From the NCBI RefSeq assembly GCF_003044935.1, contig NZ_POXP01000002.1:310001-374000 (forward strand): 64,000 nucleotides of DNA, given 5' to 3'. Under the pieces are notes generated by a model. It was given only the letters and a program-made list of their open reading frames with translations, was not told where the DNA came from and made no database searches. The DNA is from Neisseria subflava (lineage in GTDB: Bacteria; Pseudomonadota; Gammaproteobacteria; Burkholderiales; Neisseriaceae). The position numbers and the translations under genes were made by a program. Of this stretch, positions 49,459 to 59,112 are shown piece by piece (positions within the stretch are counted from its first letter, which is position 1; each line of letters opens with the position of its first letter).

Positions 49459-50714
49459 TATCGGTCAACCTCCCCGAATACGATGTCCTGCGTACCGATG
49501 ATGGCAACGACGTCGGCCAGCATGTGGCCTTTTGCCATTTCGTCCATGCCTTGCAGATGGGCGAAGCCGGGTGCGCGGATTTTCAGGCGGTAGGGTTTGT
49601 TTGCGCCGTCTGAAATGATGTAAACGCCGAACTCGCCTTTCGGATGTTCGACAGCGGTGTAGGTCTCGCCCTCAGGAACGTGCATACCCTCGGTAAAGAG
49701 TTTGAAATGGTGAATCAGGTCTTCCATACCTGTTTTCATTTCGGTACGTTTGGGCGGAGCGAATTTGTGGTTTGTGGTAATGACCGGACCCGGATTGACA
49801 TGCAACCACTCGGAGCATTGTTTGATGATGCGCACGGATTGACGCATTTCTTCCATACGGCAGAGGTAACGGTCGTAGCAGTCGCCATTGACGCCGACGG
49901 GGATGTCGAAATCCATTTTGTCGTACACTTCGTAAGGCTGTGTCTTACGCACGTCCCATTCTACGCCGGAACCGCGCAACATGACGCCGGTAAAGCCTTT
50001 TTGCATGGCGCGCTCAGGAGAGACGACGCCGATGCCGACGGTACGCTGTTTCCAAATGCGGTTGTCGGTCAGGAGGGTTTCGAGTGTGTCGATGTTTTTC
50101 GGGAAACGTTCGCAGAAGGCATCGATGAAGTCGAGCATGGTGCCTTCGCGGGATTCGTTGAGCTGCTTCAATACTTTGGCATTACGGAATTTGCTGCTCT
50201 CGTATTTAGGCATGAAATCGGGCAGGTCGCGGTAAACGCCGCCGGGACGGAAGTAGGCGGCGTGCATACGCGCGCCGGAAACGGCTTCGTACAAGTCCAT
50301 CAGCTCTTCGCGGTCGCGGAAGGCGTAAAGGATGGCGGTCATCGCGCCGATGTCGAAGGCGTGCGAACCGATGCCCATCAAGTGATTGAGGATGCGCGTT
50401 ACTTCGGCGAACATCACGCGGATGTATTGGGCGCGGATAGGCACATCGATACCGGCAAGTTTTTCTACTGCCAAGCAATACGCCTGCTCGTTGACCATCA
50501 TGGAAACGTAGTCCAAGCGGTCCATATAGGGCAGGGCTTGCAGATAGGTTTTGGTTTCAGCCAGTTTTTCAGTACCGCGGTGCAGGAGGCCGATATGTGG
50601 GTCGGCGCGGACGATGGTTTCGCCCTCCAACTCCAAAATCATACGCAATACGCCGTGCGCCGCAGGGTGTTGCGGGCCGAAGTTGATGGTGTAGTTTCTT
50701 AATTTATTGGCCAC
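49458..50714 (-). CDS. nuoD: NADH-quinone oxidoreductase subunit D
   Basis: 418 aa with a GTG start at 50714. That gives the standard N terminus ([20 protein letters not shown]) and has GAGGAGAACTACG upstream, inside the nuoC end. A longer frame to 50762 exists but adds an Arg-rich segment unlike NuoD. The quinone-site His residues are in GPQHPAAHG, and [11 protein letters not shown] is conserved. It overlaps nuoC by 11 bases. Confidence 0.96.
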   Translation of the reverse strand: MANKLRNYTINFGPQHPAAHGVLRMILELEGETIVRADPHIGLLHRGTEKLAETKTYLQALPYMDRLDYVSMMVNEQAYCLAVEKLAGIDVPIRAQYIRVMFAEVTRILNHLMGIGSHAFDIGAMTAILYAFRDREELMDLYEAVSGARMHAAYFRPGGVYRDLPDFMPKYESSKFRNAKVLKQLNESREGTMLDFIDAFCERFPKNIDTLETLLTDNRIWKQRTVGIGVVSPERAMQKGFTGVMLRGSGVEWDVRKTQPYEVYDKMDFDIPVGVNGDCYDRYLCRMEEMRQSVRIIKQCSEWLHVNPGPVITTNHKFAPPKRTEMKTGMEDLIHHFKLFTEGMHVPEGETYTAVEHPKGEFGVYIISDGANKPYRLKIRAPGFAHLQGMDEMAKGHMLADVVAIIGTQDIVFGEVDR

Positions 50715-51297
50715 CGTAGTTCTCCTCACGGACGATACGCGGCGTGATCTCGCGCGGCTCAATGGTAACAGGTTGGTAAATCACGCGTTTTTGCTCTTCG
50801 TCGTAACGCATTTCCACATAGCCGGAAATCGGGAAGTCTTTGCGGAACGGATGTCCAACGAAACCGTAATCGGTCAGGATGCGGCGCAGGTCCGGATGGT
50901 TGTTGAACATGATGCCGTACATATCGAAAGCTTCGCGTTCGTACCAATCCGCGCTGTTGTAAATATCGACTACGGATTCGACTATGGGGAAGTCGTCGTC
51001 TGAAACCCAGACTCGTACGCGGATGCGTTGATTGTTTTTAACGGAAAGCAGCTGACTGACGACGGCAAAGCGCTTGCCCTGCCATACTTCGTTTTTGTAA
51101 GTGCTGTAATCGACACCGCACAAGTCGACCAGAAGCTCGAAATGCAACTCTTCATGGTCGCGCAATGCGGTCATGACTGAAATATAGTGCTCGGGCAGAC
51201 ACTCGACGGTAATCTCGCCCAAAGCTGAAATGACTTTGCTTGCCTGATCGCCAAGCACGCCGACGACGGTCTCGTATAAGTTTTGAATGCTTGCCAT
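50704..51297 (-). CDS. nuoC: NADH-quinone oxidoreductase subunit C
   Basis: 197 aa, the 30-kDa subunit. The signature [21 protein letters not shown] is followed by [19 protein letters not shown]. It is separate from NuoD, unlike the fused NuoCD of E. coli. GAGAGGACGAT precedes the ATG. Confidence 0.97.
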   Translation of the reverse strand: MASIQNLYETVVGVLGDQASKVISALGEITVECLPEHYISVMTALRDHEELHFELLVDLCGVDYSTYKNEVWQGKRFAVVSQLLSVKNNQRIRVRVWVSDDDFPIVESVVDIYNSADWYEREAFDMYGIMFNNHPDLRRILTDYGFVGHPFRKDFPISGYVEMRYDEEQKRVIYQPVTIEPREITPRIVREENYGGQ

Positions 51298-51309
51298 ATC
51301 GTCCTCTCC

Positions 51310-51792
51310 TTACTCGTCACGCGCGATGGTGGAAGTGCGCTTGATTTTTTGTTGGAGCTGAATCAGGCCGTAAATCAGGGCTTCCGCAGTCGGCGGACAA
51401 CCCGGCACATAAACGTCTACTGGCACGACGCGGTCGGCACCGCGCACAACGGAATAAGAATAGTGGTAATAGCCGCCACCGTTGGCACACGAGCCCATAG
51501 ACAATACCCAGCGCGGCTCGGCGAGCTGGTCGTATACGCGGCGCAGGGCGGGCGCCATTTTGTTGGTCAGCGTACCTGCCACAATCATCAGGTCGGCCTG
51601 ACGGGGGGACGGACGGAAAATGATGCCGAAACGGTCAAGGTCATAACGCGCCATACCCGCATGCATCATTTCCACGGCGCAGCAGGCCAAGCCGAAAGTA
51701 ACCGGCCACAGCGAACCGGTACGCATATAGTTCAGCACCGTATCCGCGCTGGTGGTGATGAAACCTTTTTTCAAAACGCCTTCTATTCCCAT
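51310..51792 (-). CDS. nuoB: NADH-quinone oxidoreductase subunit B
   Basis: 160 aa from the ATG at 51792, which lies inside the nuoA 3' end (10-base overlap). It carries cluster N2 next to the quinone site: [10 protein letters not shown] (paired Cys), GSCANGGG and [11 protein letters not shown] longer open frame upstream is the nuoA shadow. Confidence 0.97.
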   Translation of the reverse strand: MGIEGVLKKGFITTSADTVLNYMRTGSLWPVTFGLACCAVEMMHAGMARYDLDRFGIIFRPSPRQADLMIVAGTLTNKMAPALRRVYDQLAEPRWVLSMGSCANGGGYYHYSYSVVRGADRVVPVDVYVPGCPPTAEALIYGLIQLQQKIKRTSTIARDE

Positions 51793-52139
51793 TCCAGCGC
51801 ACCTTTTTTCCATTCGTAAATAAAGCCTACCGTCAGAACGACGATAAACACCAGCATAGACCAGAAGCCGTACGCGCCCAAATCTTTGAACACGACTGCC
51901 CACGGCAACATGAACGCGACCTCCAAATCAAACAGGATAAAGAGGATGGCGACGAGGTAATAGCGCACGTCGAACTTCATCCTTGCGTTTTCAAAGGCTT
52001 CAAAACCGCATTCGTAAGCCGCGTCTTTTTCGGCATAGTGACGTTTCGGGCCTAAAATTGTGCCGAGCAGAATAAACAGTACGCCGGCCGCAAGGCCGAC
52101 GAGGATGAATACGAGGACGGGAAAGTAACTGGCCAACAT
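51783..52139 (-). CDS. nuoA: NADH-quinone oxidoreductase subunit A
   Basis: 118 aa, three membrane helices, with the conserved loop [36 protein letters not shown] use the ATG at 52139, giving the normal length; another ATG lies 9 codons upstream. The ribosome binding site is weak (TAGGT). It is first in the nuo operon, behind an AT-rich regulatory region. Confidence 0.94.
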   Translation of the reverse strand: MLASYFPVLVFILVGLAAGVLFILLGTILGPKRHYAEKDAAYECGFEAFENARMKFDVRYYLVAILFILFDLEVAFMLPWAVVFKDLGAYGFWSMLVFIVVLTVGFIYEWKKGALEWE

Positions 52140-52185
52140 GGTCGTACCTAACTGGTTGACAGACAAATCTTAAAAATAGATTACC

Positions 52186-52191
52186 ATTTTA
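52186..52191 (-). promoter_or_regulatory. Predicted -10 of the nuo operon
   Basis: TAAAAT on the minus strand, 47 bases before the nuoA ATG. The -35 region (TTAAAT) is weak, which fits a promoter that needs an activator. Confidence 0.4.
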
Positions 52192-52266
52192 TCGAATTTC
52201 AAAAGCCATTTAAAGGTAAATATCAGCAAATCAGCAAAAAAACCCTAATAAATTCAATAAAGTTAT

Positions 52267-52290
52267 GAGAACAATTCTTATTCTTATTTA
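52267..52290 (-). promoter_or_regulatory. Fur-like hexamer array upstream of nuoA
   Basis: On the minus strand AATAAG-AATAAG-AATTGT-TCTC, close to the repeated NATAAT hexamer of Fur sites. It lies roughly 75-100 bases upstream of the -10, a position suited to activation. The surrounding 200 bases hold no gene. Confidence 0.4.
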
Positions 52291-52407
52291 ATATTTCCAA
52301 ATTTTAATTTCGTTTTAATCATGTATCATTTAATTCGGATTTTCCGCCTGTCCGATTTACTTCAAAAATCTGGAAAACCGTCCTTTCCCAAACCTCAATA
52401 AAAGCAT

Positions 52408-52444
52408 CAGGCCGTCTGAAAACTGATTCTTTTCAGACGGCCTG
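52408..52444. terminator. Inverted DUS terminator of the POT transporter gene
   Basis: CAGGCCGTCTGAAAA and TTTTCAGACGGCCTG around CTGATTC. Confidence 0.65.
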
Positions 52445-52473
52445 CGTACATCACATTATTTTAAATAGAAAAA

Positions 52474-53931
52474 TCAATCGACACCTTTGAGCATGCGGTT
52501 CAATACCGGGGTAAGTACCAGCAGGATACCGCAGGTTACTGCGCCGATGGTGGCCAGCATCCAGTAGAAATCCAATGGCGACTGAGCATTGTAGTAGTCT
52601 TTAAACAACACTCCGCCCAAGGTAAAGCCGATGGACAATGCTAAGAAATTCAACGCAACCATTTGTGTTTTAAACATGCTCGGTGCGATTTTAGTGGAAA
52701 ACGACAGCGAAATCGGCGACAGCATCAACTCACCTATCGTAATCGCCAGCAACACCAGCATAAACACGATAATCGGCATCGGGGTCTCGGATGAAATATA
52801 CGGAATGAAACACAAATAAGAGACACCGGTTATCAACATGGCCAGCGCAAATTTCAACGGCGTTTTAGGTTGGCGTTTGCCCATTTTCGTCCACACCGCC
52901 GCCATCACGCCGGAAAAGAGAACCACCCACATGGCCTGTATCGAATCTTTCCATGAAACAGGCACGGTAAAGCCGAAGAAAGTACGGTCAACCGTTTCGT
53001 CGAAATAAACCGTTGCAACGGTGTACACCTGAAACCAAACCGCCCAGAACATACAAATGGTCAAAAACAACGGAATATAGGCCATGATGTAACGTTTATT
53101 GGCCGCCTCAACCTGGCTGCTGCCCAGCAGGCGTGCAAAATAAGCGATAACAGTGATAATGACCACGCCCAAGAGCCAGCGTGAAAAATTCTCAAGATTA
53201 AGCGCGCCGGAAGCAATCACGCTGCCCAACACCAAAACCAGCAACACACCGACAGCTATTGCAGTCTGTATCTTTTCAGGGCGCAACGGATTCGGAGCCG
53301 GCGTATGCGGCAGGTTTTTACGGCCGCGCGAATACCACAGCAGGCCAAATGCCATACCGACGGCCGCCGCGCCGAAACCGTAATGGAATCCCATTCTGTC
53401 TTGCAAAATACCGGTCAACAAAGGGCCTAAGAAACCGCCGATATTGATGGAAATATAGAAAATGGAGAAACCGGCATCACGCAATTCGCGCAGGTCGTCC
53501 CGTTCATACAAAGAGCCGACCATCGAACCGGCAGACGATTTCACGCCGCCGCTGCCCAGTGCGATAAACACCAAGCCCAACAGCAATCCCATCAAACCCG
53601 GCACAATCGCCAATAAAATATGGCCGGTCATCACGACGATACCGGCAATAAACAGGGTACGTTCCGCGCCCCAAATGCGGTCGGCCAACCATGCGCCGAG
53701 AATAGTGGACAGGTAAACGCTGCCGCCGTATGCGCCAACGATACCGCCGGCCAAAGCCTTATCCATACCCAAACCGCCTTGATTCGCGGCGTAATACAGA
53801 TAAATCAGCAGGATGCCCTGCATACCGTAGAAGGAAAAACGTTCCCACAGCTCAATATGGAATAGGGTGGATAATTGCAAAGGATGACCGAAGAAAGTTT
53901 TCTCGGCAGAAGACAGCTTTTGACCGGACAT
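52474..53931 (-). CDS. POT-family (PTR2) proton-coupled di/tripeptide transporter
   Basis: 485 aa, about 14 membrane segments. The proton-coupling motif ELWERFSFYG (ExxERF type, about 27-36) and the family motif FYISINIGGFLGPLLTG are present. These carriers import di- and tripeptides with protons. AGGAGAACTTATTAA precedes the ATG. A single gene between DUS sequences; substrate range not readable from sequence. Confidence 0.93.
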   Translation of the reverse strand: MSGQKLSSAEKTFFGHPLQLSTLFHIELWERFSFYGMQGILLIYLYYAANQGGLGMDKALAGGIVGAYGGSVYLSTILGAWLADRIWGAERTLFIAGIVVMTGHILLAIVPGLMGLLLGLVFIALGSGGVKSSAGSMVGSLYERDDLRELRDAGFSIFYISINIGGFLGPLLTGILQDRMGFHYGFGAAAVGMAFGLLWYSRGRKNLPHTPAPNPLRPEKIQTAIAVGVLLVLVLGSVIASGALNLENFSRWLLGVVIITVIAYFARLLGSSQVEAANKRYIMAYIPLFLTICMFWAVWFQVYTVATVYFDETVDRTFFGFTVPVSWKDSIQAMWVVLFSGVMAAVWTKMGKRQPKTPLKFALAMLITGVSYLCFIPYISSETPMPIIVFMLVLLAITIGELMLSPISLSFSTKIAPSMFKTQMVALNFLALSIGFTLGGVLFKDYYNAQSPLDFYWMLATIGAVTCGILLVLTPVLNRMLKGVD

Positions 53932-54086
53932 TTAATAAGTTCTCCTAATATATCGGACAGGATTAGGCTTCAGACGGCCTATTGCACCTACCAATCATTT
54001 TTATAGAAACTATATATTACCGCCAATCTTTGCATTTGCAAAACATGTTTTAATATTTGCAAAATAATGTTTCTTTCAAACTGAAA

Positions 54087-54119
54087 AATGCCGTCTGAAA
54101 TCTTTCAGACGGCATTTTA
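54087..54119. terminator. Inverted AT-type DUS pair after prfB
   Basis: AAATGCCGTCTGAAA-TC-TTTCAGACGGCATTT. Both arms carry the AT dialect of the meningococcus/gonococcus group, unlike most DUS in this window. Confidence 0.75.
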
Positions 54120-54130
54120 TCTCTTACGGT

Positions 54131-55234
54131 TTACACACCTTGTTTCAGGCTGGCTTCGATGAAGCCGTCCAAGTCGCCGTCCAATACGGCTTTGGTGTTG
54201 CCGACTTCGTAGCCTGTACGCAAGTCTTTGATGCGTGAGGAGTCCAAGACGTACGAACGGATTTGGCTGCCCCAACCCACATCGGACTTGCCTTCTTCCA
54301 ACGCCTGCTTCTCTTCATTGCGTTTGCGCATTTCCAATTCGTACAGTTTGGATTTCAACATTTCCATCGCGGCGGCTTTGTTGGCGTGTTGAGAACGGTC
54401 GTTTTGACATTGAACCACAATCCCTGTCGGCTCGTGGGTAATACGCACGGCGGAGTCAGTTTTGTTAATGTGCTGACCGCCGGCACCGGATGCGCGGTAA
54501 GTGTCGATACGCAAATCGGCCGGGTTGATTTCGATTTCGATGGAGTCGTCGATTTCGGGGTAAACGAACACGGACGAGAACGACGTGTGGCGTTTGTTGT
54601 TGGAGTCAAACGGCGAATAGCGAACCAAGCGGTGAACGCCGGTTTCGGTACGCAGCAGGCCGTAGGCGTATTCGCCTTCCACACGGATGGTGGCGCGGTT
54701 GATACCTGCGATTTCGCCGTCGTCTTCCTCAAGGATTTCGATTTTGAAGCCTTTGCGCTCGGCGTAACGGCTGTACATGCGGAACAGCATGCCTGCCCAG
54801 TCTTCGGCTTCCGTACCGCCTGCGCCTGCGGTAATGTCGATAAAGCAGTTGTTCGGGTCGGCAGGCTGGTTGAACATTCGTTTGAATTCGAGGTCGGCCA
54901 TTTGTTTTTCCAAACCGGCCACGTCTTCCTGTACAGCTGCGAAACCTTCTTCGTCGTTTTCTTCAACAGCCATTTCGATCAACATACGGTTGTCTTCGAT
55001 GCCTGTGGCGATGTTGTCGAGGGTCACCACGATGCCTTCGAGGATTTTGCGCTCTTTGCCGATTTCTTGGGCGCGTTTGGGGTCGTTCCAGAGTTCCGGG
55101 TCTTCGGAGAGGCCGACGACTTCTTCAAGGCGGTCTTTTTTGCCTTGGTAGTCCATATAGACGCGGATGTCTTCGCTGCGCTTCTCCAAGTCGTTTAGGG
55201 TGTTGTTAAGCTGGTTGATTACTTCGGCTTCCAT
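54131..55234 (-). CDS. prfB: Peptide chain release factor 2
   Basis: 367 aa. RF2 ends translation at UGA and UAA. The codon-reading SPF is in [15 protein letters not shown] and the peptide-release GGQ in [19 protein letters not shown]. The gene is one continuous frame. At the place where many bacteria have the CUUUGAC frameshift, this gene has TAT-ATG-GAC-TAC, so RF2 autoregulation by frameshifting is absent. AAAGAAC precedes the ATG. Confidence 0.97.
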   Translation of the reverse strand: MEAEVINQLNNTLNDLEKRSEDIRVYMDYQGKKDRLEEVVGLSEDPELWNDPKRAQEIGKERKILEGIVVTLDNIATGIEDNRMLIEMAVEENDEEGFAAVQEDVAGLEKQMADLEFKRMFNQPADPNNCFIDITAGAGGTEAEDWAGMLFRMYSRYAERKGFKIEILEEDDGEIAGINRATIRVEGEYAYGLLRTETGVHRLVRYSPFDSNNKRHTSFSSVFVYPEIDDSIEIEINPADLRIDTYRASGAGGQHINKTDSAVRITHEPTGIVVQCQNDRSQHANKAAAMEMLKSKLYELEMRKRNEEKQALEEGKSDVGWGSQIRSYVLDSSRIKDLRTGYEVGNTKAVLDGDLDGFIEASLKQGV

Positions 55235-55301
55235 GATTCTTGTGTTCTTTCAAAATTTTAGGGGCGTATTGTAAGGGATTTGCCTGTTTTTTTCCATGAC
55301 C

Positions 55302-55343
55302 GAGCCGTCTGAAAATGTGCAGTTTGGATTTTCAAACGGCCTC
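55302..55343. repeat. DUS pair with one mutated arm overlapping the truC end
   Basis: GAGCCGTCTGAAAA and TTTTCAAACGGCCTC; the second arm has one G-to-A change. It encodes the last residues of truC (Glu-Ala-Val-stop). Confidence 0.55.
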
Positions 55344-56048
55344 GGTTTTGAATTTTTCCATCCAAAGCCGCCAGTCGTTGTCTGTCGGCGCGTTTACGGT
55401 AATCCGACTACCGTCTTCTATGCTTTGAAAACTGAGGCTTCGCGCGTGCAACATCAGGCGTTGCGTGCCGATATGTTCGGCAACGGCATGGTTTTGGCGC
55501 AAATCGCCGTAGTTGGTGTCGCCGACGATGGGGTGGAAAATGTGTTTCATATGGCGGCGGAGTTGGTGTTTGCGGCCGGTGTGCGGCGTGAGTTCGGCCC
55601 ACGAATAACGCGAGGTCGGATAACGCAGGGCGGACTGGAACGGCAACTCGGTTTGTGCCAGACAACGGTAGGCGGTTTGCGCTTCCTGCAATGTGGCTTC
55701 GGTCTGCGCTTCGGCGATTTTGTCGGGCATATATTTGAGGGCGTAATCAATCAGGCCGTCTGAAGGCAAATGACCGCGAACAATCGCCCAATAGTTTTTT
55801 TCGATGGTTTTGTTTTCAAACTGCTGCGTCAATAACCGTGCGGCTTCCGTATCGAGGGCAAACAGCAAGACGCCGGAAGTCGGGCGGTCGAGGCGATGGA
55901 CGGGATAGACGTGCTGCCCGATTTGGTCGCGCAGGGTCTGCACGGCAAAACGGGTTTCGTGTTTGTCTAACCAGCTTCGGTGCACCAGCATTCCGGCAGG
56001 TTTGTTGACGGCGATGGTGCGGCTGTCGCGGTGGATAATATCTAGCAT
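55332..56048 (-). CDS. truC: tRNA pseudouridine synthase C (RluA family)
   Basis: 238 aa from the ATG at 56048. TruC makes pseudouridine 65 in tRNA. The catalytic Asp is in VHRLDRPTSGVLLFAL. ELTPHTGRKHQLRRHMKHI and HPIVGDTNYGD are the RluA-family motifs. A longer frame to 56108 adds 20 residues without similarity. One DUS encodes LPSDGLIDY, and a mutated one supplies the C terminus. RluA-type rRNA modification is a lesser alternative. Confidence 0.9.
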   Translation of the reverse strand: MLDIIHRDSRTIAVNKPAGMLVHRSWLDKHETRFAVQTLRDQIGQHVYPVHRLDRPTSGVLLFALDTEAARLLTQQFENKTIEKNYWAIVRGHLPSDGLIDYALKYMPDKIAEAQTEATLQEAQTAYRCLAQTELPFQSALRYPTSRYSWAELTPHTGRKHQLRRHMKHIFHPIVGDTNYGDLRQNHAVAEHIGTQRLMLHARSLSFQSIEDGSRITVNAPTDNDWRLWMEKFKTEAV

Positions 56049-56189
56049 GGCGGAGCAGTGAAAATAAAAGCAGATATTGTAACGGGCTTTTGAAAATGTA
56101 GCAGGCACACTTGCCGCCGAAACCCAACTTTCAGACGGCTCGCCCCTTTCGGGTTACAATACCGCACATAAAAACACGAAGGAAAAGCC

Positions 56190-56918
56190 GTGAGCCTGCT
56201 CAAAAAACTGCCCAAACCCATGCTGCCCGACGAAACCCGCCGCGATATTCAGGCGCGTGAGTCGTATCATGTATTGAAGATTATTTCCGAATTTGTCGAA
56301 GCCGGCGAAGAATTGCGCGCCATTCAACCAGCCGTCAGCATTTACGGCAGCGCGCGCACGCCTGAAAACCATCCCGACTACGAGTTCACATTGCGCTTGG
56401 CCCGCAAACTGTCGGATGCCGGATTTTCCGTCATTTCCGGCGGCGGGCCGGGCATTATGGAAGCGGCCAACAAAGGCGCGTTTGCAGGCGCAAGTCCGGC
56501 GGTGGGGCTGAATATCGTGTTGCCGCACGAGCAAAAAGCCAATCCCTATCAGGATTTGTCGATTAAATTCCAACACTTTTTCCCGCGCAAAGTCATGTTC
56601 GTCAAACACGCCGTGGCGTATGTCGTCATACCCGGCGGTTTCGGCACGCTGGACGAATTGTTTGAAAGCCTGACTTTGGTGCAAACCGGCAAAACGCCCG
56701 ACCGCCCGATTATCTTAGTGGGCAAAGCATTTTGGGCGGGACTGTTGGACTGGATACGCGAGCAGTTGCTGGGCAGAAACCTGATTTTGGAAGAGGATTT
56801 GAACTTGATTCGAGTCATCGACGACGAAGACGAAATCATCGAAGAAATCTTCGCCCATTACGAAAACCGCCTGGAAGACTTGTCCGAACACCAAAATGCT
56901 TGGTCACTGGGGCTGTAA
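56190..56918 (+). CDS. LOG-family Rossmann-fold protein (TIGR00730)
   Basis: 242 aa. The two family motifs are SGGGPGIMEAANKGAF (about 90-105) and PGGFGTLDELFE (about 150-161). Relatives remove ribose phosphate from cytokinin ribotides or from nucleotide monophosphates. Whether this protein does either is not known. The start is GTG at 56190, chosen because GAAGGAAAA lies just upstream. A possible -10 TACAAT lies at 56155-56160. Confidence 0.9.
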   Translation: MSLLKKLPKPMLPDETRRDIQARESYHVLKIISEFVEAGEELRAIQPAVSIYGSARTPENHPDYEFTLRLARKLSDAGFSVISGGGPGIMEAANKGAFAGASPAVGLNIVLPHEQKANPYQDLSIKFQHFFPRKVMFVKHAVAYVVIPGGFGTLDELFESLTLVQTGKTPDRPIILVGKAFWAGLLDWIREQLLGRNLILEEDLNLIRVIDDEDEIIEEIFAHYENRLEDLSEHQNAWSLGL

Positions 56919-56976
56919 AAAACTAAGGTTTCAACTGACAAAGGGCGGTTATCCCACCTACCCTTTGCTTCATTAA

Positions 56977-57013
56977 TAAAGGCCGTCTGAAAATGTTTTC
57001 AGACGGCCTTTTA
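56977..57013. terminator. Inverted DUS terminator between convergent LOG gene and ABC exporter
   Basis: AAAGGCCGTCTGAAAA-TG-TTTTCAGACGGCCTTTT. Symmetrical, so likely bidirectional. Confidence 0.8.
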
Positions 57014-57028
57014 TCTTCTTTCAAAGCG

Positions 57029-58885
57029 TTAATTGTTTTCCCACTCGACATGCTCACTCAAGAAGCCGCCGCTTTGGTGCGCCCAAAGTTTGGCGTACAG
57101 GCCTTGTTTCTCGAGCAACTCGGTGTGGCTGCCTTCTTCGATGATGCGGCCTTTGTCCAAGACGATGAGGCGGTCCATCGCGGCGATGGTGGAGAGGCGG
57201 TGGGCGATGGCAATCACGGTTTTGCCTTCCATCATTTTGTCGAGGCTTTCTTGGATGGCGGCTTCGACTTCGGAGTCGAGCGCGCTGGTGGCTTCGTCAA
57301 GCAACAGAATCGGCGCGTCTTTGAGCATAACGCGGGCGATGGCGATGCGTTGGCGCTGGCCGCCGGAAAGTTTCACGCCGCGTTCGCCAACGTGCGCATC
57401 ATAGCCGCGTCGGCCTTTGGCATCGCTTAAGTTTGGAATAAAACCGGCGGCCTCGGCGCGTTCGGCGGCGGAAATCATTTCGGCTTCGGTTGCATCGGGA
57501 CGGCCGTAGATAATGTTGTCACGGACGGAGCGGTGCAGCAGGGAGGTATCTTGTGTCACCAAACCGATTTGGGCGCGCAGACTTTCTTGGGTCACGCTGT
57601 CCACGTTTTGGCCGTCGATCGAAATCGTGCCGCTTTGCGGTTCGTAAAAGCGTAGGAGCAGGTTGACGATGGTGGATTTACCCGCGCCGCTACGGCCGAT
57701 CAAGCCGACTTTTTCGCCGGGTTTGATGTTCAGATTAAAGCCGTTAAGAAGCGGTTTGCCTGCTTCGTAGGAGAAATCGACATGATCAAACTTGATTTCG
57801 CCTCGGGTGACTTTAAGCGGCAAGGCTTGCGGCTTGTCGAGGATGGTGTGGGGTTTGGACAGGGTGGCCATGCCGTCGTTGACAGTACCGATGTTTTCAA
57901 ACAATCGGGCAGATTCCCACATGATGTATTGCGACAAACCGTTCACACGCAATGCCATGGCTGTGGCCGTGGCTACCGCACCTACGCCGACTTGGCCGTG
58001 ATACCAAAGCCAAATACCCAAGGCGGTCGTACCGACGGTCAGCGAACTGTTGACGATAAAGCTGCAGGTGTGCAGCAGCGTTGCCAAACGCATTTGGGCA
58101 TGGACGGTTACCATAAACTCTTCCATCGACTGCTTGGCATAAGCGGCCTCGCGCGCGCCGTGGGAGAAAAGTTTGACGGTGGCGATATTGGAGTAGGCGT
58201 CGGTAATGCGGCCGGTCATCAGCGAGCGTGCATCGGCCTGACGCGCAGCGGTTTTGCCGAGTTTGGGAATCAGAAAGCGCATAATCATCGCGAATCCAAT
58301 CATCCAGCAGATAAACGGCACGATAAGCCAGGCATCGAATGAGGATAGAATCACGCCGGAAGTGATGAAGTACACCAGCACATACACAACCATATCGGCA
58401 ACGGTCATCACGACATCGCGCAGCGCCAGCGCGGTCTGCATGACTTTGGCGGACACGCGTCCTGCAAATTCGTCCTGATAAAAGCCCAGGCTCTGCCCCA
58501 GCATCAGGCGGTGGAAATTCCAGCGCAGGCGCATGGGGAACACGCCTTGCAGGGTTTGCAGGCGCACATTGGAAGCGAAAAAGGTCCAAACGGCAAAAAA
58601 TGCCACCATGGCCATCATGCCGATTAATGCATGGCCTTTTTCAACAAAAAGCGTTTGCGGCGTATAAGCGCCGAGCCAGTCGACCACCTTGCCCATAAAT
58701 TGGAACATCAAGGCTTCCATAATGCCGACGCCGACCGTAAACACGGCCAACACGGCAATCCATTTGCGCACGCCTTCAATGTTGCTCCAAATAAACCGCC
58801 ACAACCCTTTTTCTGGCGTTTTCGGGGCGGCTTCGGGATAAGGATCGATGCGGGACTCGAACCATGAGAATATTTTTTTAATCAT
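57029..58885 (-). CDS. ABC exporter, fused membrane and ATPase domains (MsbA/multidrug type)
   Basis: 618 aa half-transporter. Six membrane helices lie at about residues 40-330. The ATPase domain follows with Walker A GRSGAGKS, signature LSGGQRQRIAIARVM and Walker B ILLLDEATSALDSEVE. It would work as a homodimer exporting lipids or drugs. No partner gene is adjacent, and the substrate cannot be told. It stands alone between DUS hairpins. Confidence 0.9.
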   Translation of the reverse strand: MIKKIFSWFESRIDPYPEAAPKTPEKGLWRFIWSNIEGVRKWIAVLAVFTVGVGIMEALMFQFMGKVVDWLGAYTPQTLFVEKGHALIGMMAMVAFFAVWTFFASNVRLQTLQGVFPMRLRWNFHRLMLGQSLGFYQDEFAGRVSAKVMQTALALRDVVMTVADMVVYVLVYFITSGVILSSFDAWLIVPFICWMIGFAMIMRFLIPKLGKTAARQADARSLMTGRITDAYSNIATVKLFSHGAREAAYAKQSMEEFMVTVHAQMRLATLLHTCSFIVNSSLTVGTTALGIWLWYHGQVGVGAVATATAMALRVNGLSQYIMWESARLFENIGTVNDGMATLSKPHTILDKPQALPLKVTRGEIKFDHVDFSYEAGKPLLNGFNLNIKPGEKVGLIGRSGAGKSTIVNLLLRFYEPQSGTISIDGQNVDSVTQESLRAQIGLVTQDTSLLHRSVRDNIIYGRPDATEAEMISAAERAEAAGFIPNLSDAKGRRGYDAHVGERGVKLSGGQRQRIAIARVMLKDAPILLLDEATSALDSEVEAAIQESLDKMMEGKTVIAIAHRLSTIAAMDRLIVLDKGRIIEEGSHTELLEKQGLYAKLWAHQSGGFLSEHVEWENN

Positions 58886-59055
58886 TGTTTTTGCAAATTT
58901 GATAAGACGGCCAGGCCGTCTGAAAAGGATAACTCAAATACATTCAAGGCTGTATTTTACGGGAAAAATCCAACTGATGACAGCAGATACCGTCAGTCCG
59001 ACCAAACCAATCTATCGGCTTGGCCATCTAAAAATCCCTTTGCTTTGCCCAAAAC

Positions 59056-59092
59056 AAAGGCCGTCTGAAACTTTTCAGACGGCCTTTGCCGG
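59056..59092. terminator. Inverted DUS terminator after sstT
   Basis: CAAAGGCCGTCTGAAA and TTTCAGACGGCCTTTG with a 2-base loop, 20 bases past the sstT stop. Confidence 0.65.
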
Positions 59093-59112
59093 ATTGGGCT
59101 TAACCCTAAAAA

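Noticed and set aside
49458-50762. Longer nuoD frame starting 16 codons upstream
   Set aside because: The added Arg-rich segment is the nuoC end read in another frame. The GTG at 50714 gives the standard NuoD length and has a ribosome binding site.
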